From Nitrobacter vulgaris (GTDB taxonomy: Bacteria; Pseudomonadota; Alphaproteobacteria; Rhizobiales; Xanthobacteraceae): DNA of 64,000 nucleotides. Under the pieces are notes generated by a model. The model saw only the letters and a list, made by a program, of their open reading frames with translations, did not search any database and was not told the DNA's origin. A program made the translations under genes and the position numbers. Shown piece after piece: positions 50,665-59,075 of the stretch. Position 1 is the first letter of the stretch. Every line of letters starts with the position of its first letter. Location of the stretch: positions 62,001 to 126,000 of the forward strand of contig NZ_JAVDPZ010000006.1 of the NCBI RefSeq assembly GCF_031453995.1, written 5' to 3'.

Positions 50665-52503
50665 ATGACCGATGCTGGCCATCCCTCAACGCTCCCCGAT
50701 GACGCCGCCGGTCAAACCGGCCTCGACCTCGGCGTGATGCCATCGGAAACGAGCGCGCAGTACCGGGTGCTGGCGCGCAAGTACCGCCCCTCCAGCTTTG
50801 ACGACCTCATCGGACAGGAGGCGCTGGTGCGCACGGTGTCCAATGCGTTCGAAACGGGGCGGATTCCGCAGGCCTGGATCCTGACCGGCGTGCGCGGCGT
50901 GGGAAAAACCACCACCGCGCGTATTCTTGCCCGCGCGCTGAACTACGAGCTTGCGGACGGCTCGGTGCAAGGACCGACGATTCGGATGCCGCAACTCGGC
51001 GTTCATTGTCGGGCCATTATGGAAAGCCGGCATATCGATGTGCTGGAGATGGACGCGGCCTCTCATACCGGCGTCGATGACGTCAGGCAGATCAACGACA
51101 GCGTGCGCTATGCGCCGTCGAGCGCTCGCTACAAGGTCTACATCATCGACGAAGTTCACATGCTTTCGACGGCGGCCTTCAATGCGTTCCTGAAGACGCT
51201 GGAGGAGCCGCCGGAGCACGCGAAATTCGTGTTCGCGACCACCGAGATCCGGAAGGTTCCGGTGACGGTGCTGTCGCGCTGCCAACGGTTTGATCTTCGA
51301 CGTGTCGAAGCCGAGGTGCTGATGGCGCACCTCACCAATATTGCGGCGAAAGAGAACGTCGAGGTGGAGCCGGAGGCGCTCGGCATCGTGGCGAGGGCGG
51401 CCGAAGGCTCGGTGCGCGATTCCCTGTCGCTGTTCGATCAGGCCATCGCCCATGCGGCTGGCGTGGTTCGGGCCGATGCTGTACGGCAAATGCTGGGACT
51501 TGCTGACCGTACGCGGGTCATCGATCTGTTCGAGGCACTAGCGCGAGGCGACATCGCGAGCGCATTCGGCGAGTTTCGCGACCAGTACGATACCGGCGCC
51601 GATCCGGTCGTGGTGCTCAGTGATCTGGCCGAGTTCGTCAACTTCGTAACCCGCGTCAAGATTGTTCCGGCGATCGCCGACAATGTCTCATTCGGGGAAA
51701 CGGAGCGTCTGCGCGCTCGCGATTTTGCCGTGAAACTGTCGATGCGCGTGTTGTCGCGGATGTGGCAGATGCTGCTGAAAGGGATCGCAGAAGTTCAGGG
51801 CGCGACGCGGCCGGCGGCCGCGGCCGAGATGGTGCTGGTGCGCATCGCCTATGTCGCGGACCTTCCGCCGCCCGATGAGGCGATCCGGCTGCTGGATCGC
51901 AATGGCGGCGAATCGCCAGTTGTCCCGAACAACGCCGCGCCGCCCAGATCGAGTTCAGGATCGGTGTCATCCGCCCGATCGTCGGCTGCGCGTTCATTGT
52001 CGCCGCGCGCCGCAGCAGAACCGGCTCGCCCGCAAGCCATCGCGCCGGTGGCCGATAGAGCGGATGCGAGTCCGGTGACAGCCATCGAAAGCTTTACCGA
52101 ACTCGTGGCGCTCGCCGGCGAAAAACGCGATTTGATTATCAAGGCGGCGCTCGAGGCCGACATGCGGTTAGTCCGGATGGAGGACGGCCGGCTTGAGATC
52201 GCGCTGGAGCGCAGTGCGGCGCGCACGCTGGTGAACGATCTTTCGCGCAAGCTGGAACAGTGGACAGGCCGGCGCTGGACGGTGATCGTTTCCAACGAGC
52301 CGGGCCAGCCGACATTGCGCTCCCAGGCGTTGCTGCAAAAAAACGAACGGGAGCGCGCCGCTGAGGCCGACCCGCGCGTGCAGGATGTGCTGGCGCGTTT
52401 TCCCGGCGCCAAAGTGGTCGAGGTACGCAAGTTCGCTTTGTCGTCGCCGGATTCCGATGCCGTTCCTGACGAGCCGGCCGACGATCTCGACAGCAACGAT
52501 TAG
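50665..52503 (+). CDS. dnaX: DNA polymerase III subunit gamma/tau
   Basis: 612 aa from ATG 50665; the frame opens at 50566, but that part overlaps the ffs 3' region and is not conserved. It is the clamp-loader ATPase. P-loop GVRGVGKT at 75-82, sensor 1 FATTEIRKVPVTVLSRCQRF near 190. The zinc-finger cysteines expected between P-loop and DEAD-like box are missing: the segment has only one Cys (VHCRAI near 115). An Ala/Ser/Arg-rich linker (about 430-475) precedes tau domain V. Followed by ybaB and recR. Confidence 0.96.
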   Translation: MTDAGHPSTLPDDAAGQTGLDLGVMPSETSAQYRVLARKYRPSSFDDLIGQEALVRTVSNAFETGRIPQAWILTGVRGVGKTTTARILARALNYELADGSVQGPTIRMPQLGVHCRAIMESRHIDVLEMDAASHTGVDDVRQINDSVRYAPSSARYKVYIIDEVHMLSTAAFNAFLKTLEEPPEHAKFVFATTEIRKVPVTVLSRCQRFDLRRVEAEVLMAHLTNIAAKENVEVEPEALGIVARAAEGSVRDSLSLFDQAIAHAAGVVRADAVRQMLGLADRTRVIDLFEALARGDIASAFGEFRDQYDTGADPVVVLSDLAEFVNFVTRVKIVPAIADNVSFGETERLRARDFAVKLSMRVLSRMWQMLLKGIAEVQGATRPAAAAEMVLVRIAYVADLPPPDEAIRLLDRNGGESPVVPNNAAPPRSSSGSVSSARSSAARSLSPRAAAEPARPQAIAPVADRADASPVTAIESFTELVALAGEKRDLIIKAALEADMRLVRMEDGRLEIALERSAARTLVNDLSRKLEQWTGRRWTVIVSNEPGQPTLRSQALLQKNERERAAEADPRVQDVLARFPGAKVVEVRKFALSSPDSDAVPDEPADDLDSND

Positions 52504-52539
52504 GGCCTTTCCGCTTCTGGTACCAGGAAGCGGAAAGGC
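52504..52539. repeat. Hairpin between dnaX and ybaB, family A-like
   Basis: GCCTTTCCGCTTC (52504-52516) pairs perfectly with GAAGCGGAAAGGC (52527-52539), with additional TGG/CCA pairing. This is the first hairpin of family A on its own. It directly follows the dnaX stop and leaves 24 bases to the ybaB start, so it could stabilise or partly terminate the dnaX transcript. Confidence 0.8.
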
Positions 52540-52563
52540 TCCAGCAAGAAAAGGAACTTTTTG

Positions 52564-52884
52564 ATGGCTGATTTTCTCGGCATGATGAAGCAGGCGGCTC
52601 AATTCCAATCCAAGATGAAGGCGATGCAGGACGAGCTCGACCACATTGAGGTCGAGGGCACGTCCGGCGGCGGTCTTGTCACTGTGCGGATGACCGCCAA
52701 GATGGATGTCAAGGGGATCTCGATCGATCCGTCTCTAATTAAGCCAGACGAACGTGAAATTCTCGAAGATCTTGTCGTGACCGCGCTTGGCGATGCGCGC
52801 CGTAAGGCGGAGGTCGCAATGCAGGAGAAGATGCAGACATTGACCGGCGGCCTTGGTCTGCCGCCCGGCCTGGGGTTCTCGTGA
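52564..52884 (+). CDS. YbaB/EbfC nucleoid-associated protein
   Basis: 106 aa DNA-binding dimer. MADFLGMMKQAAQFQSKMKAMQ with GGGLVTVRMTAKMDVKGISID (about 39-59), then a glycine/proline-rich end (GGLGLPPGLGFS). The ATG at 52564 has AAGGAA upstream; a TTG at 52561 is also in frame. Its conserved place between dnaX and recR suggests shared transcription, although repeats sit on both sides. Confidence 0.95.
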   Translation: MADFLGMMKQAAQFQSKMKAMQDELDHIEVEGTSGGGLVTVRMTAKMDVKGISIDPSLIKPDEREILEDLVVTALGDARRKAEVAMQEKMQTLTGGLGLPPGLGFS

Positions 52885-52897
52885 TCGGTAGCACGAT

Positions 52898-53064
52898 GCG
52901 AATGTTGAAATCGGACCACTCAGGTGCGCGTGAAGAAGACGCGTCAGATCAATCATAGAGCCATGTTTCTGATTCTGTCAGAAGCGAAAAAGGCGCTAGT
53001 GTCCTTCGAATCGAAATTCGCGAAGGGGCGCAGTGCACTTTGGCGAATTTCGGATTCGGAAACC
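52898..53064. repeat. A/B mosaic intergenic element upstream of recR
   Basis: Three joined pieces. (1) A family B half, GCGAATGTTGAAATCGGACCACT, 52898-52920. (2) A reversed family A unit, 52926-52994, with ACGCGTCAGATCAATCATAGAGCC and hairpin TTCTGA / TCAGAA. (3) A family B palindrome, 52996-53064, with CTAGTGTCC edge and stem GAAATTCGC (53013-53021) / GCGAATTTC (53043-53051). It ends eight bases before the recR start. Confidence 0.75.
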
Positions 53065-53071
53065 CTAAGAG

Positions 53072-53677
53072 ATGCCGACCGCCGTCACTGGACCTGAGAT
53101 CGATCGTTTGATCCAGTTGCTTGCGCGGCTGCCGGGGCTTGGCCCGCGCTCGGCGCGGCGGGCGGCGCTGCATCTGATCAAGAAACGCGAGGCGTTGATG
53201 ACGCCTCTGGCAGGCGCGCTGCAGGTTGCAATCGACAGGATCCGGGTCTGCGAAACCTGCGGTAACATCGACACCCGCAGCCCCTGCACGGTATGCACGG
53301 ATGCCCGGCGTGATCCGTCTATCATCGTCGTGGTTGCCGATGTGGCGGATCTCTGGGCGCTGGAGCGCGCCGGCGCCACCAACGGATTCTATCACGTGCT
53401 GGGAGCGACGCTGTCACCGCTCGATGGCGTCGGTCCACAGGACCTGACGATCGATGCGCTGGTGTCGCGGGCGCATGATCCGCGTGTAGCGGAAATCGTC
53501 CTGGCGCTGAACGCGACCGTCGACGGCCAGACCACAGCGCATTACATCACCGATCTGCTTGGCGACGCCAACGTGAAGGTCACGCGGCTCGCCCACGGCG
53601 TTCCAGTGGGGGGTGAACTCGATTATCTCGATGAAGGGACGCTGTCAGCCGCGATGCGACAGCGCACGCTATTTTAG
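53072..53677 (+). CDS. recR: Recombination protein RecR
   Basis: 201 aa, normal length. N-terminal helix-hairpin-helix (IDRLIQLLARLPGLGPRSARRAALHL, 10-35), C4 zinc finger CETCGNIDTRSPCTVC near 58-73, and Toprim domain (VVADVADLWALER). RecR loads RecA at gaps with RecO and RecF. Start codon follows a palindromic mosaic element; last gene of the dnaX group and convergent with gloB. Confidence 0.97.
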   Translation: MPTAVTGPEIDRLIQLLARLPGLGPRSARRAALHLIKKREALMTPLAGALQVAIDRIRVCETCGNIDTRSPCTVCTDARRDPSIIVVVADVADLWALERAGATNGFYHVLGATLSPLDGVGPQDLTIDALVSRAHDPRVAEIVLALNATVDGQTTAHYITDLLGDANVKVTRLAHGVPVGGELDYLDEGTLSAAMRQRTLF

Positions 53678-53717
53678 CTGGTGGTGTCGGCCCGGCGCGG
53701 GCATGGACATCATGCGC

Positions 53718-54485
53718 TCACCACTTGTTCTTGCGTTCGCGTAACTCGGTGAACACGTCGGCTCCGCTGGCTCCTTTCATGTGCACTCCGGCCGCCACCG
53801 CAGGATCATCGGCGCGCAGGAATACGTTGGCCTTCTTCTCCTCGCCCATCAGGGTCGGCACCGTCGGCTTGCCCTCGGCGCGCAGCCGCGTGACCTCCTC
53901 GGCGCGGGCCTTGAGAACCGGATTATTCGGCTCGATGGTCAGCGCGAATTTCACGTTTGATGCGGTGTATTCGTGGCCGCAATAGAGCCGGAAATCGTCG
54001 GGCAGCGCGCGCAGCTTCAAAAGCGAGTCCCACATCATTGGATAGGTGCCCTCGAAAACCCGGCCGCAGCCGATCGAGAACAGAGTATCGGCGGCGAAGA
54101 CCACCTTCTCGTCGTCGAACACGTAACTGACGTGGTCCAGCGTGTGACCGGGCGTTTCCAGCACGCGTCCCAGCAGCGTTCCGACCTTGACGATGTCGCC
54201 CTGGCCGACTCGCAGATCGACGTTGGCGATTCCGGCGCCCCTGTCATGCGGTGCGACCACCCGGCAATTGTATTTCTGTTTCAGTTTCGTGATGCCGCCG
54301 ACATGATCGCTGTGATGATGGGTGACCAGAATATCGGTCAGCATCCAGCCTTCGCGATCCAGCGCCTGGATGATCGGTTCGGCGTCCGGCGCGTCGATCG
54401 CGGCGGTCGCATCAGTTGCGGGGTCGTGAATCAGCGCGCCGAAATTATCGGTGAGGCAGGTGAACAGGCGGATATCGGCGGTCAT
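53718..54485 (-). CDS. gloB: Hydroxyacylglutathione hydrolase (glyoxalase II)
   Basis: 255 aa metallo-beta-lactamase-fold enzyme that hydrolyses S-lactoylglutathione to lactate and glutathione. Metal motif VTHHHSDHVGG near 55, ETPGHTLDHVSYVF near 107, DTLFSIGCGRVFEG near 133 and CGHEYTASN near 169, the last typical of glyoxalase II. Normal length. The divergent neighbour is a methyltransferase gene, a pairing common in Rhizobiales. Its leader contains a B-A repeat mosaic. Confidence 0.94.
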   Translation of the reverse strand: MTADIRLFTCLTDNFGALIHDPATDATAAIDAPDAEPIIQALDREGWMLTDILVTHHHSDHVGGITKLKQKYNCRVVAPHDRGAGIANVDLRVGQGDIVKVGTLLGRVLETPGHTLDHVSYVFDDEKVVFAADTLFSIGCGRVFEGTYPMMWDSLLKLRALPDDFRLYCGHEYTASNVKFALTIEPNNPVLKARAEEVTRLRAEGKPTVPTLMGEEKKANVFLRADDPAVAAGVHMKGASGADVFTELRERKNKW

Positions 54486-54515
54486 GTCGTCTCCGTGAGT
54501 CCGAGAGGTCGACGC

Positions 54516-54716
54516 GAGTGTCCCGGCCGCGGAGTTCGCTCGTCGGACTTGCGGGGAAAATGACGCGAACTCCGGGAAAACCAGACTAGAACTATTACGG
54601 CTTTGAGGGGATCGAGCCGCTCGAGCTTTTGTTTTGACACGTTATCTTGATCTTGCGGGATCCGTAGACATCCTCAGGTCGATCCCGAAGACATGCTCGC
54701 TCGGAAACGCTATAGC
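54516..54716. repeat. B-A mosaic intergenic element upstream of gloB
   Basis: A family B-like palindrome: GTGTCCC edge, CGGAGTTCGC (54530-54539) pairing perfectly with GCGAACTCCG (54565-54574), ending near CCAGACTAG. It is followed by a degenerate family A unit (TCGAGCCGCTCGA, TTTTGACACGTTATCTTGATC, and CTCGCTCGGAAACGCTATAG at 54697-54716). It occupies the middle of the 319-base divergent region between gloB and the methyltransferase; I see no other feature there. Confidence 0.6.
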
Positions 54717-54804
54717 ATAGGCAATTGCGTGGCGAAACAAGCCGTTAACGGCAGTTTACGATTGCACAAATCGGCAGGGCGGGGGTGCCCGGCTTGCCGG
54801 CAAC

Positions 54805-55560
54805 ATGGTAGATGTGGACATGGCGATCGACGTCATCGACCTTCGTGATTTCTACGCGCAACGTCTCGGCATGGTGGCCCGGCGGCTGATCAATCGCGCC
54901 ATTCATGCACACTGGCCGAGTTTGGAGGGGCAGTGCGTGGTCGGCCTTGGCTATCCCACTCCTTACCTCGGTCTGTTCCGCGAGGAGTGCGAGCGCTGTA
55001 TCGCCTTGATGCCGGCGGCCCAGGGCGTCTTGAAATGGCCGACGGCGCGGCCGGCGCTGGCGACCCTGGTCGATGAATTTTCGTTGCCGCTGCAGGACGC
55101 GGTCGCAGACCGGATCTTGCTGGTTCATGCGCTGGAAGTGTCGGACGATCCGGAAAGTCTCCTGCGCGAGGTGTGGCGAATTCTTTCGCCGTCTGGCCGA
55201 ATGATGGTGATCGTTCCCAATCGCCGGGGTATCTGGACCCGTACCGATACAACGCCGTTCGGCCACGGTCAGCCTTATTCGCGCTCGCAGATCACTCAAC
55301 TGCTGCGGCAGACATGGTTCACGCCGTCCGCCTGGGGCGAGGCGCTATTCGTCCCGCCGATCAATGGCAACTGGTTCCTGCGCTCGGCCGCGGCGTGGGA
55401 GCGCATCGGCGCGGCACTGTCGCTGCCGTTTGCCGGCGTTCACATCGTTGAGGCAACCAAGCAAGTTTACCGGCCCATTGCCGCGAAACGGGAGCACAGC
55501 CGGCTGATCCCGGTGTTGCAGCCAACGCTCGCGCCGTCCTCGTGTAACGCCGAGGAGTGA
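54805..55560 (+). CDS. Class I SAM-dependent methyltransferase
   Basis: 251 aa with a Methyltransf_11-type fold. The glycine motif reads VVGLGYPTPYLGLF near 47, a divergent version of the SAM loop. Motif II ADRILLVHALEVSDDPESLLREVWRILSPSGRMMVIVPNRRG (about 110-150) is clear. Divergent from gloB in the arrangement I know from many Alphaproteobacteria; the methyl acceptor is unknown. ATG 54805, with an alternative ATG five codons later. Confidence 0.85.
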   Translation: MVDVDMAIDVIDLRDFYAQRLGMVARRLINRAIHAHWPSLEGQCVVGLGYPTPYLGLFREECERCIALMPAAQGVLKWPTARPALATLVDEFSLPLQDAVADRILLVHALEVSDDPESLLREVWRILSPSGRMMVIVPNRRGIWTRTDTTPFGHGQPYSRSQITQLLRQTWFTPSAWGEALFVPPINGNWFLRSAAAWERIGAALSLPFAGVHIVEATKQVYRPIAAKREHSRLIPVLQPTLAPSSCNAEE

Positions 55561-55615
55561 TATATCCGATCGTGATCCGAGTGGTTCACCCGCCCAGAAC
55601 AGGTGAGGTGAATCG

Positions 55616-56320
55616 CTATTCGTTTCCGGGATTGAAGTCCTCGCTCGGAGCCGGCGGCTGCACCATGCCGTCCGGCCGCGGGCCATGCGGACGTCGGCGA
55701 CGGCGTGGCGGGAAGCGGTCGCTGCGCTCGCCGCCCTGATGGCCGTTGCCTTCGAACCGGCCGCCATTCACCTGCGGCTGAGATCCCGTAATGAACGACG
55801 GGAGGCGATCGACGCCGCCATTGTCGGCGGGCTCCATCGCCGGCCGGGGCTGACGATATTCTCGGGGCTGCTGCTGATCGCGCTGGTAGGGCTGCGCCTC
55901 GCGCTGATGATTGTCACGCGGTTGCTGAACCGGAACGAAGCCGGGCTCCGCTCCAAAATTCGAGTAGTTTTCGCTGTCGTCGTCACCCGCTTCATCCGTG
56001 ACATCGACGTCGGTTCGCGGCTGTTGCTGCGGCTGGCTTTGGCGAAACTGTTCCTGCGCTGCGGCGATCAGGCGGAAATAATGCTCCGCATGTTGATAGT
56101 AGTTTTCGGCGGCCACGGGATCGCCGGATGAGCGAGCGTCGCGGGCGAGTTGGACGTATTTTTCGGCGACGTGAGAGGCGGTGCCGCGGATCTTGATGTC
56201 GGGGCCGTTGGATTCGAAAACCCGTGTCATCGGGTTCTGGCCGCGCCGGTTGTTATTGTTATTATTGTTATTATTGTTCCGGTTACGCATCCGCTTGTTG
56301 TTATTCTGACCGTTTCTCAT
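55616..56320 (-). CDS. DUF4167 domain protein with Asn tract
   Basis: 234 aa. It begins MRNGQNNNKRMRNR, followed by ten consecutive Asn residues, then the conserved DUF4167 core RVFESNGPDIKIRGTASHVAEKY (about 33-55) continuing through YYQHAEHYFRLIAAAQEQF. The rest is low-complexity, rich in Gln, Pro, Asp and Arg, with an Arg-rich patch RFPPRRRRRPHGPRP near 205. Predicted disordered; RNA or ribosome binding has been suggested by composition only. Lies downstream of prmC/prfA on the same strand, a conserved Rhizobiales neighbour. Confidence 0.85.
   Translation of the reverse strand: MRNGQNNNKRMRNRNNNNNNNNNNRRGQNPMTRVFESNGPDIKIRGTASHVAEKYVQLARDARSSGDPVAAENYYQHAEHYFRLIAAAQEQFRQSQPQQQPRTDVDVTDEAGDDDSENYSNFGAEPGFVPVQQPRDNHQREAQPYQRDQQQPREYRQPRPAMEPADNGGVDRLPSFITGSQPQVNGGRFEGNGHQGGERSDRFPPRRRRRPHGPRPDGMVQPPAPSEDFNPGNE
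56249..56278. repeat. Trinucleotide tract coding for Asn10
   Basis: 30 bases made only of GTT and ATT triplets on the + strand (AAC/AAT on the coding strand). Mixed codons suggest selection for Asn rather than a pure slippage run, yet triplet gain or loss here would keep frame and vary the tract. Confidence 0.85.
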
Positions 56321-56788
56321 GTCCCGCCTTCAGTTATCAGCCTTGAAGTTCCAGCTTTGAAGTTTTCGCTTGGGTATTTGGGTATTGCCCTATCGTTTTG
56401 GTGCGATTTCCCGCCCCTCGACGCGGCCTACGCAAAGCGCGTATCGGCCGCCACTCATCTCCATAGCAAAGACGCGTTCCCGGGTCGCCGGCAGGCGCAT
56501 GGCGCCAGCACGGCCAGATCATTCAGCCAGAGACTTCAAACTCAGGTTTTCTCGCGTGAGTGTTCAAGCGCAGTATTCAGGCTTTCGTTCGCTTCGCGGT
56601 CGCAAGCGGCGCAGCTCTCGGCCATCGCGCTCGATATGACCTGCCTTTAGGAACCGTTCACTCGGGCCGGTTTTCGTCCGAAAACTCTAAGGCTCACCAG
56701 CAGCAAAGCTGCGGGGCCAACCCGGGACCGATGATTGTGCATGAAACGTAATCGCTCCCGAGGGATATTCCAAGTGGTTTTTTATGGC
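56321..56788. other. Intergenic region between prmC and the DUF4167 gene
   Basis: 468 bases without a supported gene. Flanking genes run on the minus strand, so it contains the DUF4167 leader and the prmC 3' end. Around 56660-56700 a short hairpin (TTTTCG / CGAAAA) with AAGGCTC resembles a decayed family A unit. A 166-codon plus-strand frame (56150-56650) overlaps DUF4167 antisense and is not family-like. Confidence 0.5.
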
Positions 56789-57685
56789 TCAATCGGGCTT
56801 TCTAAGGGCAATCTTGCGGGCCACGATGGCGCGGCCGATACCCGCGAGATCAACCCTTGCCGATTCCATGACCGCCAACCCCGCCGCGGTCGCCAGCCGG
56901 CTGACGGCGCTGTCCTGACCTTGCCCGATCTCCAACACCAGGAGGCCGTCGGTCGCCAGCAGCGACACCGCCTGCGGCGCGATCCGGCGATAGGCATCAA
57001 GCCCGTCGCGGCCGCCGTCCAGTGCGAGATGCGGATCGTGGTCGCGTACCTCTGGCGACAGCATCGCGATGTCGGCCGACGGGATGTAGGGCGGGTTCGA
57101 GACAATCAGGTCGAATGGGCCTGACAGACCATCTCCATAATCGCTGACCAGGAATTGCGCGCGCGTCGTGAGGCCGACGCCTTGCGCATTGGTTCTGGCC
57201 GTGTCGAGTGCCGCGGCGCTCAGGTCGGTCCCGACGCCGGTGGCAGCCGGCAGTTCGGTCAGCAATGCGAGCAGGATCGCACCGCTGCCGGTGCCAAGGT
57301 CCGCGATGCGGAGCGCAGCTTGGATCCGGCCTTCAGCGCGGAGAACGTCAAGCGCGGCCTCGACCACGGTTTCAGTGTCGGCCCGAGGTACCAGCGTGTC
57401 CGCCGACAACTTCAGCGGCAGGCCCCAGAACTCTTTCTTTCCAAGAATGCGCGCCACGGGCTCGCCCGCAAGCCGGCGTTGTGCAAAAGCATCGAGGCGC
57501 GCCGCGTCATCCTCGTTGAGTCTCCGCAAGCCTTGCGCGATCAGTCCAGTAAGATCGAGGCCCAGCACTTCGCCGGTGAGTGTGCGGGCTTCGAGCGCGG
57601 CACTGTCGATCCCCGCGGCCGCCAAGCGTGCCGTCAGCATCCGCCGCGCGGACTCTATCGTCTCAGTGGCAAACGAAGCGGTCAT
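56789..57685 (-). CDS. prmC: Release factor N5-glutamine methyltransferase
   Basis: 298 aa. It methylates the Gln of the GGQ motif of RF1 and RF2 using SAM. N-terminal helical domain (ARRMLTARLAAAGIDSAALEARTL, 13-36), RILGKKEFWGLPLKL near 79, SAM loop RIADLGTGSGAILLALL near 121 and catalytic VSNPPYIPSADIA near 193. Directly downstream of prfA (69 bases), its substrate gene, on the same strand. Confidence 0.96.
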   Translation of the reverse strand: MTASFATETIESARRMLTARLAAAGIDSAALEARTLTGEVLGLDLTGLIAQGLRRLNEDDAARLDAFAQRRLAGEPVARILGKKEFWGLPLKLSADTLVPRADTETVVEAALDVLRAEGRIQAALRIADLGTGSGAILLALLTELPAATGVGTDLSAAALDTARTNAQGVGLTTRAQFLVSDYGDGLSGPFDLIVSNPPYIPSADIAMLSPEVRDHDPHLALDGGRDGLDAYRRIAPQAVSLLATDGLLVLEIGQGQDSAVSRLATAAGLAVMESARVDLAGIGRAIVARKIALRKPD

Positions 57686-57754
57686 GTGATCGCTTTTTCC
57701 CTCTCCCGCCAGGGAAGACGGAAAGAAAGACGCCGCGTCGCGATAGGGGAATGT

Positions 57755-58831
57755 TCACCGGCCACCTTCGGCTGCCAGCTGCGCGGCCTGATGCTCTGTG
57801 GTCAACGCATCGATCAATTCGTGCAGCGCGTCGCCGGCGATCACCTGCGGCAGCTTGTAAAGTGTCAGGTTGATGCGGTGGTCCGTGACGCGGCCTTGCG
57901 GAAAATTGTAGGTGCGGATGCGCTCGGAACGATCGCCCGATCCAACCTGATCCTTGCGGTCGGCCGAGCGCGCGGCATTGATGCGCTGCCGCTCGGCGTC
58001 GTAGATGCGGGAACGCAGGATATTCATCGCCGACGCGCGGTTCTTGTGCTGTGAGCGGCTGTCCTGCATGTTGACGACGATGCCAGTCGGGATGTGGGTG
58101 ATGCGGATCGCCGATTCCGTCTTGTTGACGTGTTGGCCGCCTGCGCCCTGCGCGCGCATGGTTTCGATTCGCAGATCATCGGGCTTGATCTCCACATCGA
58201 CCTCTTCGGCTTCGGGCAGCACCGCCACCGTGGCCGCTGAGGTATGGACACGTCCCTGCGCTTCGGTATCCGGCACGCGCTGCACACGATGCACGCCGGA
58301 TTCAAATTTCATCTTGGCGTAGGCGCCGCGTCCCTGCACCTGAGCGACGATCTCCTTGTAGCCGCCCATGGTGCCCTCGCTTGCGGAGATCACCTCCACC
58401 TTCCATCCCAGCAGGGCTGCAAAGCGCTCGTACATTCGAAACAAATCGCCAGCGAACAATGAGGCCTCGTCGCCGCCGGTGCCAGCCCGGACTTCGAGCA
58501 TGACGTTGCGTTCGTCCATCGCGTCCTTTGGCAGCAGTGCTACTCGGATACTCTGCATAAGTTCGTTGTTGCGCGCCTCCAGCGCGGGGCGCTCGGCCTC
58601 CGCCATCGCACGCATCTCAGCGTCCGTGGCGGGATCGGCGATCATCGCGTCGATTCCTGCAATCTCGGTCGTGACAGCGCGCCAGTTCCTGACGGCATCC
58701 ACGATGGGATTGAGTTCCGCCAATTCGCGCGTCATCTGGACGTATCTGTCAGCACTGACCTGGCTCAGCAGCTCGTTTTCGAGCGCGGCGTGGCGAACCA
58801 GCAGGAGGTCGAGTTTGGCTTCGGGCAGCAT
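57755..58831 (-). CDS. prfA: Peptide chain release factor 1
   Basis: 358 aa. It terminates translation at UAG and UAA. Catalytic GAGGQHVNKTESAIRITH with the GGQ tripeptide near 229-231. The tripeptide anticodon region (PDTEAQGRVHTSAATVAVLPE, about 186) carries the residues expected for RF1 rather than RF2. Coiled N-terminal domain from about 1-110. prmC follows. Upstream gap to ptsP is 244 bases, holding an imperfect GC-rich palindrome (CTCTTTCCC / GGGAGAGG) near the start. Confidence 0.97.
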   Translation of the reverse strand: MLPEAKLDLLLVRHAALENELLSQVSADRYVQMTRELAELNPIVDAVRNWRAVTTEIAGIDAMIADPATDAEMRAMAEAERPALEARNNELMQSIRVALLPKDAMDERNVMLEVRAGTGGDEASLFAGDLFRMYERFAALLGWKVEVISASEGTMGGYKEIVAQVQGRGAYAKMKFESGVHRVQRVPDTEAQGRVHTSAATVAVLPEAEEVDVEIKPDDLRIETMRAQGAGGQHVNKTESAIRITHIPTGIVVNMQDSRSQHKNRASAMNILRSRIYDAERQRINAARSADRKDQVGSGDRSERIRTYNFPQGRVTDHRINLTLYKLPQVIAGDALHELIDALTTEHQAAQLAAEGGR

Positions 58832-59075
58832 TGTCAGAAGTGGCCTCTTTCCCCCTTCCCTTGCGGGAGAGGATGACGCGGACCACGTCCGTGCCGGGTG
58901 AGAAAGCTTTCGTACGTGACAGGCAAATTCGCTTTTCCCGCCCTCGCTTCACCATGGCCGATCCAAAGCATCGGTGTGTTCTGTGACGGCGGCCATTGGC
59001 CGCCCATGCACGCTCTTCCGCGAGGGGGGAGGGAAAACGACGTCCCGGTTCGGGAGACGATCACCGAAAAAAAGG

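Noticed and set aside
55685..56131. 148-codon plus-strand hydrophobic frame opposite the DUF4167 gene
   Set aside because: Its membrane-like stretches come from reading Gln/Arg/Asp-rich codons backwards; the sense gene is conserved.
58832..59075. GC-rich semi-palindrome upstream of prfA as a fourth repeat family
   Set aside because: Only one imperfect copy (CCCTTCCCTTGCGGGAGAGG) is visible, with weak likeness to the 19878 palindrome; not enough to define a family.
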